Assembly (NCBI GenBank): GCA_902363555.1
Contig: CABJAM010000010.1
Span: 62,001 to 126,000, forward strand
Direction: 5' to 3'
Source of the DNA: Lachnospiraceae bacterium
GTDB taxonomy: Bacteria > Bacillota > Clostridia > Lachnospirales > Lachnospiraceae
DNA length: 64,000 nt
The position numbers and the translations under genes are program-made. The notes below the pieces were generated by a model. It did not search any database. It worked only from the letters and a program-made list of their open reading frames with translations, and was not told where the DNA came from. Positions 26,046-34,166 of the stretch are shown here, in pieces (positions within the stretch are counted from its first letter, which is position 1; every line of letters starts with the position of its first letter).

Positions 26046-27761
26046 ATGAGGGTAAGTTTGCCATTAGGAATAGATATATTTGAGAAGCTCCGTACCAGTG
26101 GCTGTTATTATGTGGATAAATCCGGATTTATTAAGGAACTTTTGGAAGAAACTTTTGAAGTGAATTTAATAACCCGCCCGCGTCGGTTTGGCAAAACCCT
26201 TGCAATGAGTATGCTGGCAGAATTTTTTGATATTCGTAAGGAGAACAGGCGGCTTTTTGATGGACTGGAAATATTTGAGGATAAAGCTTTATGTGAATTA
26301 TGGATGAATCAGTGGCCGGTACTCTTTATATCCTTTAAGGATGTACAGGGGAATACTTTTGAGGATGCAATAGGGTTGCTTGCGTTCGTAATTTCTTCGT
26401 TATGTGTCGAACATGCCTACCTGGAGCATAGCGAGAAGGTTGATACGGCAGATAAAAGTATGTTTCTGCGTATGAAGAACCGTCAATGCGATGAGACAGA
26501 TATCAAAACAGCTCTGTATGTATTAATGCGGATGATGTCCGTTCATTATGGGAAAAATGTTATACTTTTGGTAGATGAGTATGATGTTCCCCTGGCTAAA
26601 GCCACAGATTACGGCTATTATGATGACATGTTGAATATTATACGAAGTCTGCTGGGGATGGCGTGGAAAACAAATCCATTTTTAAAATTTGCAGTAGTTA
26701 CAGGATGCCTGAGAATTGCAAAAGAGAGTATATTTACCGGTGCAAATAATTTCATTTCCAATTCCATATCAGGACAGCGTTACGACAGATATTTTGGTTT
26801 TACGGAGACTGAGATTAAAAATCTCTTAATAAAGACAGGGCTTTTGGAACATTTTCAGGAAATCAGGCAGTGGTATGATGGTTATTTGTTCGGAACACAG
26901 GAGATTTACTGCCCATGGGATGTGATTAACCATGTAAGTCTTTTACAGATGGATTCGGAGACTAAGCCGGCAAATTACTGGAGGGATACCAGCCATAATT
27001 CAATCATCCGAAAGTTTATTGATAAACCGGAGATTAATGTCAATGAGAAGTTTGAGCTCCTTTTGGCCGGCAGTACGGTACAGGAGCATATCGTGGAGGA
27101 CCTGACCTATGATATTGCAAATTCTACAGAAGAAAATCTGTGGAGTATATTGTATCTGACCGGATATTTGACCCGGGCCATGGCGGATACACCTACACAG
27201 ACACTCTACACGGAGGAATCAAAGACGGTACTGCGCATACCCAACGAGGAAGTAAAAAGTATTTTTGCGGAAACCATAGCAAAGTGGTTTGCGGACACGG
27301 TTAAGGTAATGGATCGTAAAGAACTTTTTCAGGCATGGTGGAGTGGTGACGATGGAAAACTGACTCAGATGGTTACGGATATCCTGTTTGATACGATCAG
27401 CTATTTTGATTATAAAGAAGATTATTATCATGCATTTATGGCAGGCCTGTTTTCAGGAGCGGGGTATGAGGTATTGTCCAATAAGGAGCAGGGAACCGGA
27501 CGTGCAGATGTGATCGTAAAGGACCGGAAAAACCGCCGGGTAATCATTATAGAGGCAAAACATTCTAAAAAGGAAGCTGATATGAAAAAAGACTGTATCG
27601 GGGCGTTGAAACAGATAAAATTGCAGCAGTACTTCAGAACATTTCTAAAAGGGTATAAATCCATACTTTGTTATGGAGCTGCCTTTTTTGAAAAGGAATG
27701 TCTGATCCTGTTGGAGGCAGGCACTGCTGCGGTAATAGAGGAAACGCCATTCAATTTTTAA
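26046..27761 (+). CDS. AAA-ATPase-like protein with C-terminal PD-(D/E)XK domain (DUF1703 type)
   Basis: This is a 571-residue protein. The start at ATG 26046 gives the usual family beginning (LPLGIDIFEKLRTSGCYYVD). Residues about 1-280 are the AAA-ATPase-like domain, with RPRRFGKTLAMSMLAEFF (P-loop) and VILLVDEYDVPL (Walker B). The C-terminus has GTGRADVIV and VIIIEAKHS, the D...ExK core of the DUF1703 nuclease-like domain. These proteins are abundant in gut bacteria and multiply in genomes; their function is unknown, and mobile or defence roles are guesses. The gene is A+T-rich compared with its neighbours and has its own promoter. Confidence 0.88.
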   Translation: MRVSLPLGIDIFEKLRTSGCYYVDKSGFIKELLEETFEVNLITRPRRFGKTLAMSMLAEFFDIRKENRRLFDGLEIFEDKALCELWMNQWPVLFISFKDVQGNTFEDAIGLLAFVISSLCVEHAYLEHSEKVDTADKSMFLRMKNRQCDETDIKTALYVLMRMMSVHYGKNVILLVDEYDVPLAKATDYGYYDDMLNIIRSLLGMAWKTNPFLKFAVVTGCLRIAKESIFTGANNFISNSISGQRYDRYFGFTETEIKNLLIKTGLLEHFQEIRQWYDGYLFGTQEIYCPWDVINHVSLLQMDSETKPANYWRDTSHNSIIRKFIDKPEINVNEKFELLLAGSTVQEHIVEDLTYDIANSTEENLWSILYLTGYLTRAMADTPTQTLYTEESKTVLRIPNEEVKSIFAETIAKWFADTVKVMDRKELFQAWWSGDDGKLTQMVTDILFDTISYFDYKEDYYHAFMAGLFSGAGYEVLSNKEQGTGRADVIVKDRKNRRVIIIEAKHSKKEADMKKDCIGALKQIKLQQYFRTFLKGYKSILCYGAAFFEKECLILLEAGTAAVIEETPFNF

Positions 27762-27825
27762 GCGCCATTTCTATTCAATTATAATGTTGTGCTGCCATGC
27801 AGCACCCACGGGGAAGGATACAACA

Positions 27826-29562
27826 ATGGGAGAGATAAAAAAACGGCTGAATCTACTTGTCCAGATATTTCTTGCAGTATTATTCTGCCTGATTAATGTG
27901 GTAGCGGTAGTTTCCATGCTGCATATGCAGGGAAATGCCCGTGTGGTCAATTACACAGGCATTGTCCGGGGGGCCACGCAGCGGCTTGTAAAGCAGGAGA
28001 TCAATGGAAGGGCCAATGACGACCTGATCCGGTATCTGGATGGGATTTTAACGGAGCTGACTACCGGCGAAGGCGAAAATGTCCTGAATGTTATTCCGGA
28101 TGCGGCCTATCAGGATCTTATGGAACAGATGCGCAAGTCCTGGGGAGAAATGAAGGATGCCATCATGGATGTGCGTCAGGGGGCGGATCCCGGACGTTTA
28201 TTTGATATGAGCGAAAGTTATTTTGAACTGGCCAATCAGGCCGTATCCGCATCCGAGAGATATTCGGAATCCCGTGTTACGAATACGATTGGAACGCTGG
28301 TCTGTATGGATGCCGGCTTTATCCTGCTGTTTGTACTCCTTGGGGTGAACCGCCGGAGACGTACAAGGGTCCAACTGGCTCTGGAATCGGCGCAGCAGGC
28401 CAGTCGGGCCAAAAGCAGCTTTCTCTCCCAGATATCCCATGAAATACGTACACCGATGAACGGTATTATCGGTATGACGGCCATTGCGAGAAAATATGTG
28501 GATGAACCGGAAAAGCTGACGGACTGTCTGGATAAGATCGATCTGTCCTCGGGATATCTTTTGTCGCTGCTCAATGACGTGCTGGATATGTCACGGATCG
28601 AGAGCGGAAAAATCCGTCTGGAGCATAAGCCCTTTGACCTGAAGGAAGTGTTTGAGCGCATCTCTATCATGTTCCGGCAGAAGGCGGAGGATAGCGGTGT
28701 AAGGCTGGAAATCCTTTACGGTGGCCTGACAGCCACGGCGGTTGTGGGCGATAACCTGCGGCTGAGCCAGATCCTTGTAAATCTTGTTTCAAACGCTCTG
28801 AAATTTACGCAGGCCGGCGGCAGTGTGACGCTGGAAGCCCGTCAGACAGCTTTGAGCGAGAGCCGTGTGGAACTGGAGTTTGTAGTCACGGATACAGGTA
28901 TTGGGATCAGCGAGACCTTCCAGGCCCATATTTTCGATCCTTTTGAGCAGGAACGGGAGGGAACTGCACGCCAGTATGGCGGCACCGGGCTTGGGTTGGC
29001 GATCAGCAGTAATTTTGTGAAAATGATGGGCGGGGATATAAGCGTCAGCAGCAGGCTTGGGGAGGGCTCCCGGTTCATCGTGCATCTCAGTCTGGAGCGC
29101 ACGGCGCCGGAGGCGCTTTTGCAGGCGGAGAAGGTGGCGGAAGGCATGATGAACGCGCAGGAAGCGTCGGCGGATCGTTTTAAAGATATGTTGATATTAC
29201 TGGCGGAGGATAATGAGATCAATGCGGAGATCGTGGCGGCTCTTTTGGATGACCGGGGTGTCCGCGTGGAATGGGCGGGGGATGGAAAGGCGGCCGTAGA
29301 AATGTTTACGGCATCACCGGAGGATACATATTCTCTGATACTTATGGATATTCAGATGCCGGTCATGGGAGGCCTTGAAGCAAGCCAGGCAATCCGTGCT
29401 CTAAACCGTGGGGATGCCAGGTCGGTTCCCATTATCGGGCTTTCGGCCAATGCCTTTCAGGAGGATATCGATAAGGCACTGCAAAGCGGGATGAGCGGCT
29501 ATCTGGCCAAGCCCATTGTGCCAGAGCTGCTGTATGCGACGCTGAGTGAGGCGGTTGCTTGA
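27826..29562 (+). CDS. Hybrid histidine kinase (sensor - HisKA - HATPase - receiver)
   Basis: This is a 578-residue protein. ATG 27826 has GGGGAAGGA upstream. Membrane segments at about 10-32 and 165-185 enclose an extracytoplasmic sensor of about 130 residues beginning GNARVVNYTGIVRGATQRLV, similar to type-IV-pili/nitrate-sensor-like helical domains. HisKA has SFLSQISHEIRTPMNGIIGM, the ATPase part DTGIGI and GGTGLGLAI, and the C-terminal receiver LLAEDNEINAE and LILMDIQMPVMGG. No DNA-binding domain or Hpt domain is fused; the Hpt protein at 56736 is a possible relay partner, but this is speculative. Confidence 0.9.
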   Translation: MGEIKKRLNLLVQIFLAVLFCLINVVAVVSMLHMQGNARVVNYTGIVRGATQRLVKQEINGRANDDLIRYLDGILTELTTGEGENVLNVIPDAAYQDLMEQMRKSWGEMKDAIMDVRQGADPGRLFDMSESYFELANQAVSASERYSESRVTNTIGTLVCMDAGFILLFVLLGVNRRRRTRVQLALESAQQASRAKSSFLSQISHEIRTPMNGIIGMTAIARKYVDEPEKLTDCLDKIDLSSGYLLSLLNDVLDMSRIESGKIRLEHKPFDLKEVFERISIMFRQKAEDSGVRLEILYGGLTATAVVGDNLRLSQILVNLVSNALKFTQAGGSVTLEARQTALSESRVELEFVVTDTGIGISETFQAHIFDPFEQEREGTARQYGGTGLGLAISSNFVKMMGGDISVSSRLGEGSRFIVHLSLERTAPEALLQAEKVAEGMMNAQEASADRFKDMLILLAEDNEINAEIVAALLDDRGVRVEWAGDGKAAVEMFTASPEDTYSLILMDIQMPVMGGLEASQAIRALNRGDARSVPIIGLSANAFQEDIDKALQSGMSGYLAKPIVPELLYATLSEAVA

Positions 29563-29866
29563 GGCCGCATGGCGGTCCGAAATGGGTGGGGCGCGGGGAA
29601 CGGCGGTTCGTTATGCTACACTGCATGGGCCGCCGAAACTTCCAGACGCCCTTCTTAAAGGAAACGCGAGTTACTGCAACTCGTATAGTATTGAATATGA
29701 ATATAAAATAATTATGGCAGGGCGCGGAGAATACCGGATGATTCTTCGTACTCTGCCATTTTGTGATAACTGAAAGTATTCCGCTCATTTTGCAATCGCA
29801 GAAATTTTGTCAATTATTTTGCGTTAGAAAAAGGTATGTCAACTATTTTGCAATAGAAAAAAAGTA
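29563..29866. other. Gap with terminator and near-repeated A+T-rich block
   Basis: A hairpin at 29714-29759 (ATGGCAG/CTGCCAT with an inner AGAAT/ATTCT stem) followed by TTTT may end the hybrid-kinase transcript. From 29806 to 29872 the block GTCAA-(T/C)TATTTTGC-...-TAGAAAAA-GTAT recurs about every 32 bases, with a partial first copy at about 29787. The frame crossing 29546-29773 shows no protein-like features and is not called. Confidence 0.55.
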
Positions 29867-29914
29867 TTGACAAATGTCCGAAATCGGATTATATTATAAA
29901 GGTCCGATTTCGGA
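29867..29914 (+). promoter_or_regulatory. Promoter and palindromic operator of the marR gene
   Basis: TTGACA (29867-29872), 17 bases, TATATT (29890-29895) form a strong promoter. A perfect inverted repeat overlaps it: TCCGAAATCGGA (29877-29888, in the spacer) and TCCGATTTCGGA (29903-29914, around the transcription start). Each arm is itself nearly palindromic (TCCGAAATCGGA), so it could bind two dimers. Autoregulation by the MarR protein is the obvious reading. Confidence 0.8.
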
Positions 29915-29941
29915 TAAATAGCAGGGGAGGTATTTTATGCC

Positions 29942-30388
29942 ATGAAAAGTTCAAATAAAAGGCTTTATGAGTATAACAGTATTATCAAAGAAAATGATGA
30001 GCTCTACCGTGGTGTTGCCCGGACACTTGGCTTACCGGATTGCGCTTTCTGGATCTTGTATGCGCTGCGGGAAAGTGCGCAGGTGCTCACCCAGAGTGAA
30101 ATCTGTAATGCCATGTATCAGCCCAAGCAGACGGTAAATTCTGCGCTGAAAAAGCTGGAAGCAGACGGCTATATTGTGTTGATGGAAATGAACGACCGGC
30201 GGAGCAAGCAGATCGATCTGACAAAAAAAGGGGAGCTGCTGGCCCAAAAAACCGTTGACCGGGTCATAGCGGTGGAGGCGCAGGCACTGGACGGCCTGAC
30301 GGTACAGGAGCAGGAGGATTTTATCCGGTTATTCCGTAAATATACGGATCTGTTGAAAAACAGTATTGGAACATTAAATGATAAATAA
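29942..30388 (+). CDS. MarR-family transcriptional regulator
   Basis: This is a 148-residue winged-helix regulator: LTQSEICNAMYQPKQTVNSA is the recognition helix region and LMEMNDRRSKQIDLTKKGE the wing. GGGGAGG lies about 10 bases upstream. It is preceded by a promoter with a strong inverted repeat and followed by genes for a cytidylate-kinase-like protein and a MATE pump, which it probably controls. MarR proteins usually release DNA on binding a phenolic or other small ligand; the ligand here is unknown. Confidence 0.9.
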   Translation: MKSSNKRLYEYNSIIKENDELYRGVARTLGLPDCAFWILYALRESAQVLTQSEICNAMYQPKQTVNSALKKLEADGYIVLMEMNDRRSKQIDLTKKGELLAQKTVDRVIAVEAQALDGLTVQEQEDFIRLFRKYTDLLKNSIGTLNDK

Positions 30389-30400
30389 TTTACCCATATG

Positions 30401-30427
30401 CAGTTCGGCCCCTTTGAACTGTTACAA
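30401..30427 (+). repeat. Family B palindrome before the cytidylate-kinase-like gene
   Basis: CAGTTC and GAACTG enclose GGCCCCTTT; the sequence continues into GTTAC. The copy at 34046-34070 shares the GTTCGGCCC..TTTGAACTG body. It lies in the gap between the marR and kinase-like genes, four bases before the ribosome-binding site. Confidence 0.6.
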
Positions 30428-30443
30428 AACAAGGAGGATGGAT

Positions 30444-31058
30444 ATGAGGATTATTACTGTGAGCCGTGAATTTGGAAGCGGCGGCCGTGAGCTTGGAAAG
30501 CGCCTGGCAGATACACTGGGGCTGCCTTATTATGACCGTGAAATCATTACGGCGATTGCACAAAAAAGCTCTATGGATGAGGATTATATAGAAAGAACCA
30601 TTGAGAAGGGGGCATTAAAGCAGTATCCCATGACCTTTTCCCACACATTTGCATATATGCCGGCGATTTTGGGCAATGGTCCCAGTCTTTTAGCTCAGCA
30701 GCATAAGGTCATCAAAGAACTGGCGGCCAAAGGCGACTGTGTGATCGTAGGCCGGGGCGCGGATGCCATCCTTCAGGAATATAAGCCGCTAAAGCTGTTT
30801 ATTTATGCCGATATGGCGGCAAAAATGGAACGCTGCCGCAGGCGCGCGGATGCGGGCGAAAACCTGTCGGACCGTGAGCTTAGCCGTAAGATCCGGCAGA
30901 TCGATAAAGCAAGAGCAGAAAACCATGATATCGTTGCCACGTATAAGTGGGGGGATAAACGGGGATATCATCTCTGTATAAATACGACAGACATTTTAAT
31001 CAAAACGGCCGTGCCTTTGATAGCGGCATATGCCGGGTACTGGTTTGAAAAGAAATAA
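30444..31058 (+). CDS. Cytidylate kinase-like P-loop protein
   Basis: This 204-residue protein starts at ATG 30444, with AAGGAGG six bases upstream (ATG 30438 is an in-frame alternative). The nucleotide-binding loop is SREFGSGGRELGKRLA, followed by GLPYYDREI and later CVIVGRGADAIL, the layout of the Cytidylate_kin2 family. These are small-molecule kinases of mostly unknown substrate, distinct from housekeeping Cmk. It sits between marR and a MATE gene, so it may phosphorylate or sense a compound handled by that pump; this is inference from context only. Confidence 0.85.
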   Translation: MRIITVSREFGSGGRELGKRLADTLGLPYYDREIITAIAQKSSMDEDYIERTIEKGALKQYPMTFSHTFAYMPAILGNGPSLLAQQHKVIKELAAKGDCVIVGRGADAILQEYKPLKLFIYADMAAKMERCRRRADAGENLSDRELSRKIRQIDKARAENHDIVATYKWGDKRGYHLCINTTDILIKTAVPLIAAYAGYWFEKK

Positions 31059-31083
31059 CAGTTCACAGGAACCGGACTGTTAC
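31057..31083 (+). repeat. Family B palindrome between the kinase-like and MATE genes
   Basis: AACAGTTC and GGACTGTT form an imperfect hairpin that starts at the stop codon of the kinase-like gene and ends just before the AAAGGAG of the MATE gene. Confidence 0.5.
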
Positions 31084-31096
31084 GAAAGGAGTCACA

Positions 31097-32428
31097 ATGA
31101 CCATACAGTTATCTGATCACTTTACTTATAAAAAATTATTCCGCTTTTGTTTACCACCTATTATTATGATGGTGTTTACATCCATTTATGGTGTGGTGGA
31201 CGGGCTGTTTGTCTCCAACTTTGTTGGGAAGATCCCATTTGCCGCCATTAATCTGGTTATGCCATTTATTATGATCCTGGGCGGTGTGGGCTTTATGATC
31301 GGAACCGGCGGCAGCGCCCTGGTGGCCAAAACACTGGGGGAGGGCGACCGGCTGCGGGCGAACCGCTATTTTACCATGATGGTAAAGCTTACACTGATCT
31401 GCGGCATTCTTCTCTCAATCGTGGGCATTATCTTTATCCGTCCGATTTCCTATCTGCTTGGGGCGACCGATGCGATGATCGGGGATTGCGTTATTTATGG
31501 ACGGATCGTTTTAGGTTTTAATACTGCATTCATGCTGCAAAACGTTTTTCAGACATTTTTGACGACGGCGGAAAAGCCACAGCTTGGGCTTATGGCCACA
31601 GTAGTGGCCGGCGTTACCAACATGGTGCTGGATGCCCTGTTTATTGCCGGATTTCACTGGGGCGTGGCGGGGGCGGCGCTGGCAACGGGGATCAGCCAGT
31701 GCGTGGGCGGTATTTTGCCGCTGATCTATTTCCTGCGTCCAAATAACAGTCTCCTGCGGCTGACCAGGACGAAATTTGAGGCAAAAGCGCTGATCAAAGC
31801 CTGTGTCAATGGCTCATCCGAGCTGATGACAAATATTTCCGGCTCCATCGTCAGTATGCTTTATAATTTCCAGCTTTTGAGATTTGCCGGGGAAAATGGC
31901 GTGGCGGCTTATGGCGTCCTTATGTATATCCAGTTTATTTTTATTGCCATATTTATCGGCTATACTATCGGTACCGCGCCGATCATCGGGTATCATTACG
32001 GAGCGGAAAATTATGGCGAATTAAAAAACATGCTCCGCAAAAGCTTATTACTTATGGCCATTACCGGGGGGATCATGCTGCTGCTGGCGCAGGTACTGGC
32101 CAACCCGCTGGCACATATTTTTGTTGGGTACGACGCGGAACTTTTGGATATGACACGGCACGCCTTTAAAATATTTGCGTTTTCATTTATACTGACGGGG
32201 ATTAATATTTTTACGTCCTCATTTTTTACCGCATTGAATAACGGCGGAGTTTCGGCAGCTATTTCCTTTTTGCGAACTCTTGTGTTCCAGATGATCTCCG
32301 TGCTGGTCCTGCCTCTGATCTTTGGACTGGACGGGATATGGTGGGCCATCGCGGCGGCGGAAATCTTTGCGTTTGTTATATCGGCGGCGTTTCTGGTGGC
32401 GAAGAGGAAGAAGTATCATTATATGTAG
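31097..32428 (+). CDS. MATE family efflux transporter (3)
   Basis: This 443-residue, 12-segment membrane protein begins with the MATE pattern FTSIYGVVDGLFVSNFVGKI. AAAGGAG lies before the ATG. It is the last gene of the MarR-controlled unit. A terminator follows at 32486. The partner cytidylate-kinase-like protein is unusual next to a pump; the substrate is unknown. Confidence 0.92.
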   Translation: MTIQLSDHFTYKKLFRFCLPPIIMMVFTSIYGVVDGLFVSNFVGKIPFAAINLVMPFIMILGGVGFMIGTGGSALVAKTLGEGDRLRANRYFTMMVKLTLICGILLSIVGIIFIRPISYLLGATDAMIGDCVIYGRIVLGFNTAFMLQNVFQTFLTTAEKPQLGLMATVVAGVTNMVLDALFIAGFHWGVAGAALATGISQCVGGILPLIYFLRPNNSLLRLTRTKFEAKALIKACVNGSSELMTNISGSIVSMLYNFQLLRFAGENGVAAYGVLMYIQFIFIAIFIGYTIGTAPIIGYHYGAENYGELKNMLRKSLLLMAITGGIMLLLAQVLANPLAHIFVGYDAELLDMTRHAFKIFAFSFILTGINIFTSSFFTALNNGGVSAAISFLRTLVFQMISVLVLPLIFGLDGIWWAIAAAEIFAFVISAAFLVAKRKKYHYM

Positions 32429-32485
32429 CGGCTGCGGCAGAGCGGCCTTACGAAGGAGCGAGGTTTAAATTTGTTTATATGTACG

Positions 32486-32516
32486 AGAGCCCGGTCATCC
32501 GGGCTCTATATTTTTA
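32486..32516 (+). terminator. Intrinsic terminator of the MATE (3) gene
   Basis: AGAGCCCGG (32486-32494) and CCGGGCTCT (32499-32507) form a perfect nine-base stem with a TCAT loop, followed by ATATTTTTAAG. It overlaps the last codons of the convergent AraC-type gene. Confidence 0.8.
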
Positions 32517-33789
32517 AGTGCTGCCTCCGGTATTCCGACGGAGAGCAGCCGGTCATTTTTTGAAAAGTATCCGAAAAATAATTATACGATGAAAAGGACA
32601 GCTCACTGCTGATATCGCTGATACTCATGGTGGTGGTGCCCAGGAGCAGCCTTGCCCGCTTCACCTTTTCGCGCTTAATATATTCCGAAATGCTGAGGCC
32701 AGTCTCCTGCTTGAACTTGCGGGAAAAATAATACTCCGTGTAGCCGGTGCGCTGCGCCAGAAATGCGATGGAGAGCTTTTCCGTAATGTGAGCGGTAATA
32801 TAGTTGCAGCAATCCTGCACCGGTCCGGAGATGTGAGTATTTTGCCGGGCCTGGTGCACCCGCGATATAATATCCTCCAGCAGCGTCTGGCTAAGTATGG
32901 CGATTTCGGAAATCGTGCCGGCATCCTCGCTGCGCTGTGTATAATAATCCTGGAGCGTATAGGCTATGGACGGGGATAGCCCGCCGTCGATGGCAGCCCT
33001 GGAGCACAGTGTCAGCAGTACGAGCAGGTTGTTTTTGGCATGGCGGACAGCGTCTGTGGAGCGATAACGCAGACCGCTGCTAAGAGATTCGGATTTCGCC
33101 AGTGCTTCTTTATAGTTGGGGTTGCCTTCGCGGATCATGTTAAGAAGCGCCTGTTCCAACGGCCAGATTCCCGGGTGTTCACCGGATGGATCGGGGATAT
33201 GAGTGTCGGATGTTTCCCTGGATGCATTGGCGCCGTGAGCGTCGGCGGATTTTCCGGGTACGTTAGCGCCGGGGGCGGATATTCCTTCTTTGTCTGCCAG
33301 GGAGGCGTATTGCAGCTCCTGCGATGAAATTTTTTCGCCTGTAATACAGTAGTGGAGCATGACCGCAAACTGAAACATCAGATTCGTGGGCAGGATGGCG
33401 ATATCATCCAGTTGACGCAGCACGGACAGCTTGCTCTGTACGGACAGATTTTTTCTGTCCAGCGTTTCTTTAACCTTCTGATAGGAATTATTTCCGGAAA
33501 ATGCCGGGCCTATCATATGGATTTTCTTTAACACATCGTGTTCCCATTCAAAATCAGCAATCCATAAAAGATCCATAGAAGTATCAAAAATAAGCGGCCG
33601 GCGGCCCGCCTGGGCGTGATGCATTAAAATCTCATTCTGTCTTATGAGAAAAAGACTGTCACTGCCAATGCGTTCCGGCGGGCAATTCGTATGCAAAAGA
33701 GACATATCCGGGGCGTAGCTCCACAGATATACATTGTGGCCGCAGCTTATAAGCTCCTGGAAAAGCTCAAGATTTTTCTCGATATCCAT
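32506..33789 (-). CDS. AraC-family transcriptional regulator
   Basis: This is a 427-residue regulator. The C-terminal 100 residues are a double helix-turn-helix (LSIAFLAQRTGYTEYYFSRK, then SISDISSELSFSSYNYFSDT and GCSPSEYRRQ). The N-terminal 310 residues form an undefined sensor region, interrupted at about 180-210 by an Ala/Gly/Pro/Asp-rich insert (GISAPGANVPGKSADAHGAN). It is divergent from a glycoside hydrolase/symporter locus, so it is probably that locus's activator and responds to the sugar. Confidence 0.88.
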   Translation of the reverse strand: MDIEKNLELFQELISCGHNVYLWSYAPDMSLLHTNCPPERIGSDSLFLIRQNEILMHHAQAGRRPLIFDTSMDLLWIADFEWEHDVLKKIHMIGPAFSGNNSYQKVKETLDRKNLSVQSKLSVLRQLDDIAILPTNLMFQFAVMLHYCITGEKISSQELQYASLADKEGISAPGANVPGKSADAHGANASRETSDTHIPDPSGEHPGIWPLEQALLNMIREGNPNYKEALAKSESLSSGLRYRSTDAVRHAKNNLLVLLTLCSRAAIDGGLSPSIAYTLQDYYTQRSEDAGTISEIAILSQTLLEDIISRVHQARQNTHISGPVQDCCNYITAHITEKLSIAFLAQRTGYTEYYFSRKFKQETGLSISEYIKREKVKRARLLLGTTTMSISDISSELSFSSYNYFSDTFQKMTGCSPSEYRRQHLKI

Positions 33790-34166
33790 TCGTATTCCTC
33801 CCTGTCTGGGAATTTAATTGGTTGCTTGGTAACAGTTCCGAGTGGGTGATTGTTACGTCATTCCTTACCCTTAGTGTGTTATTTATCATAATTATAGTTC
33901 TTATTTCGGAAAATGTATATGGTTAATCGCTAGAATATAAGAAAATTAGTGATACGCTGCTATGATGACAAATATTTACATATAAAAGCTAGTTTTTAAA
34001 TATATTTGTCGGCTAAATTCTTTATAATAAAATTAGTCCTGATGCGTAACCGTTCGGCCCTTTTGAACTGCTGCCCTGATGGACACGTTGGCCATCACTT
34101 TCTTAGGAGAAAGTGGTGATAAGATATAATTTAAATCGAAATATTATATTGGGGAGGATTAGAAAT
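33790..34166. other. Divergent gap between the AraC regulator and GH1 genes
   Basis: It contains two family B palindromes (33828-33855, imperfect; 34046-34070) and a long A+T-rich stretch (33880-34035) suitable for promoters; TATAAT is at 34023-34028, but no good -35 box is spaced correctly. An eight-base hairpin, CACTTTCT/AGAAAGTG (34096-34115), lies in the presumed leader. AraC operators could not be identified. Confidence 0.5.

Noticed and set aside
29546..29773. Small gene between the hybrid kinase and marR
   Set aside because: It overlaps the kinase end and a terminator hairpin, has no ribosome site and no protein-like pattern.
33961..34030. Promoter of the GH1 operon at TATAAT 34023
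   Set aside because: No acceptable -35 hexamer at 16-18 bases; only the -10-like box is noted.
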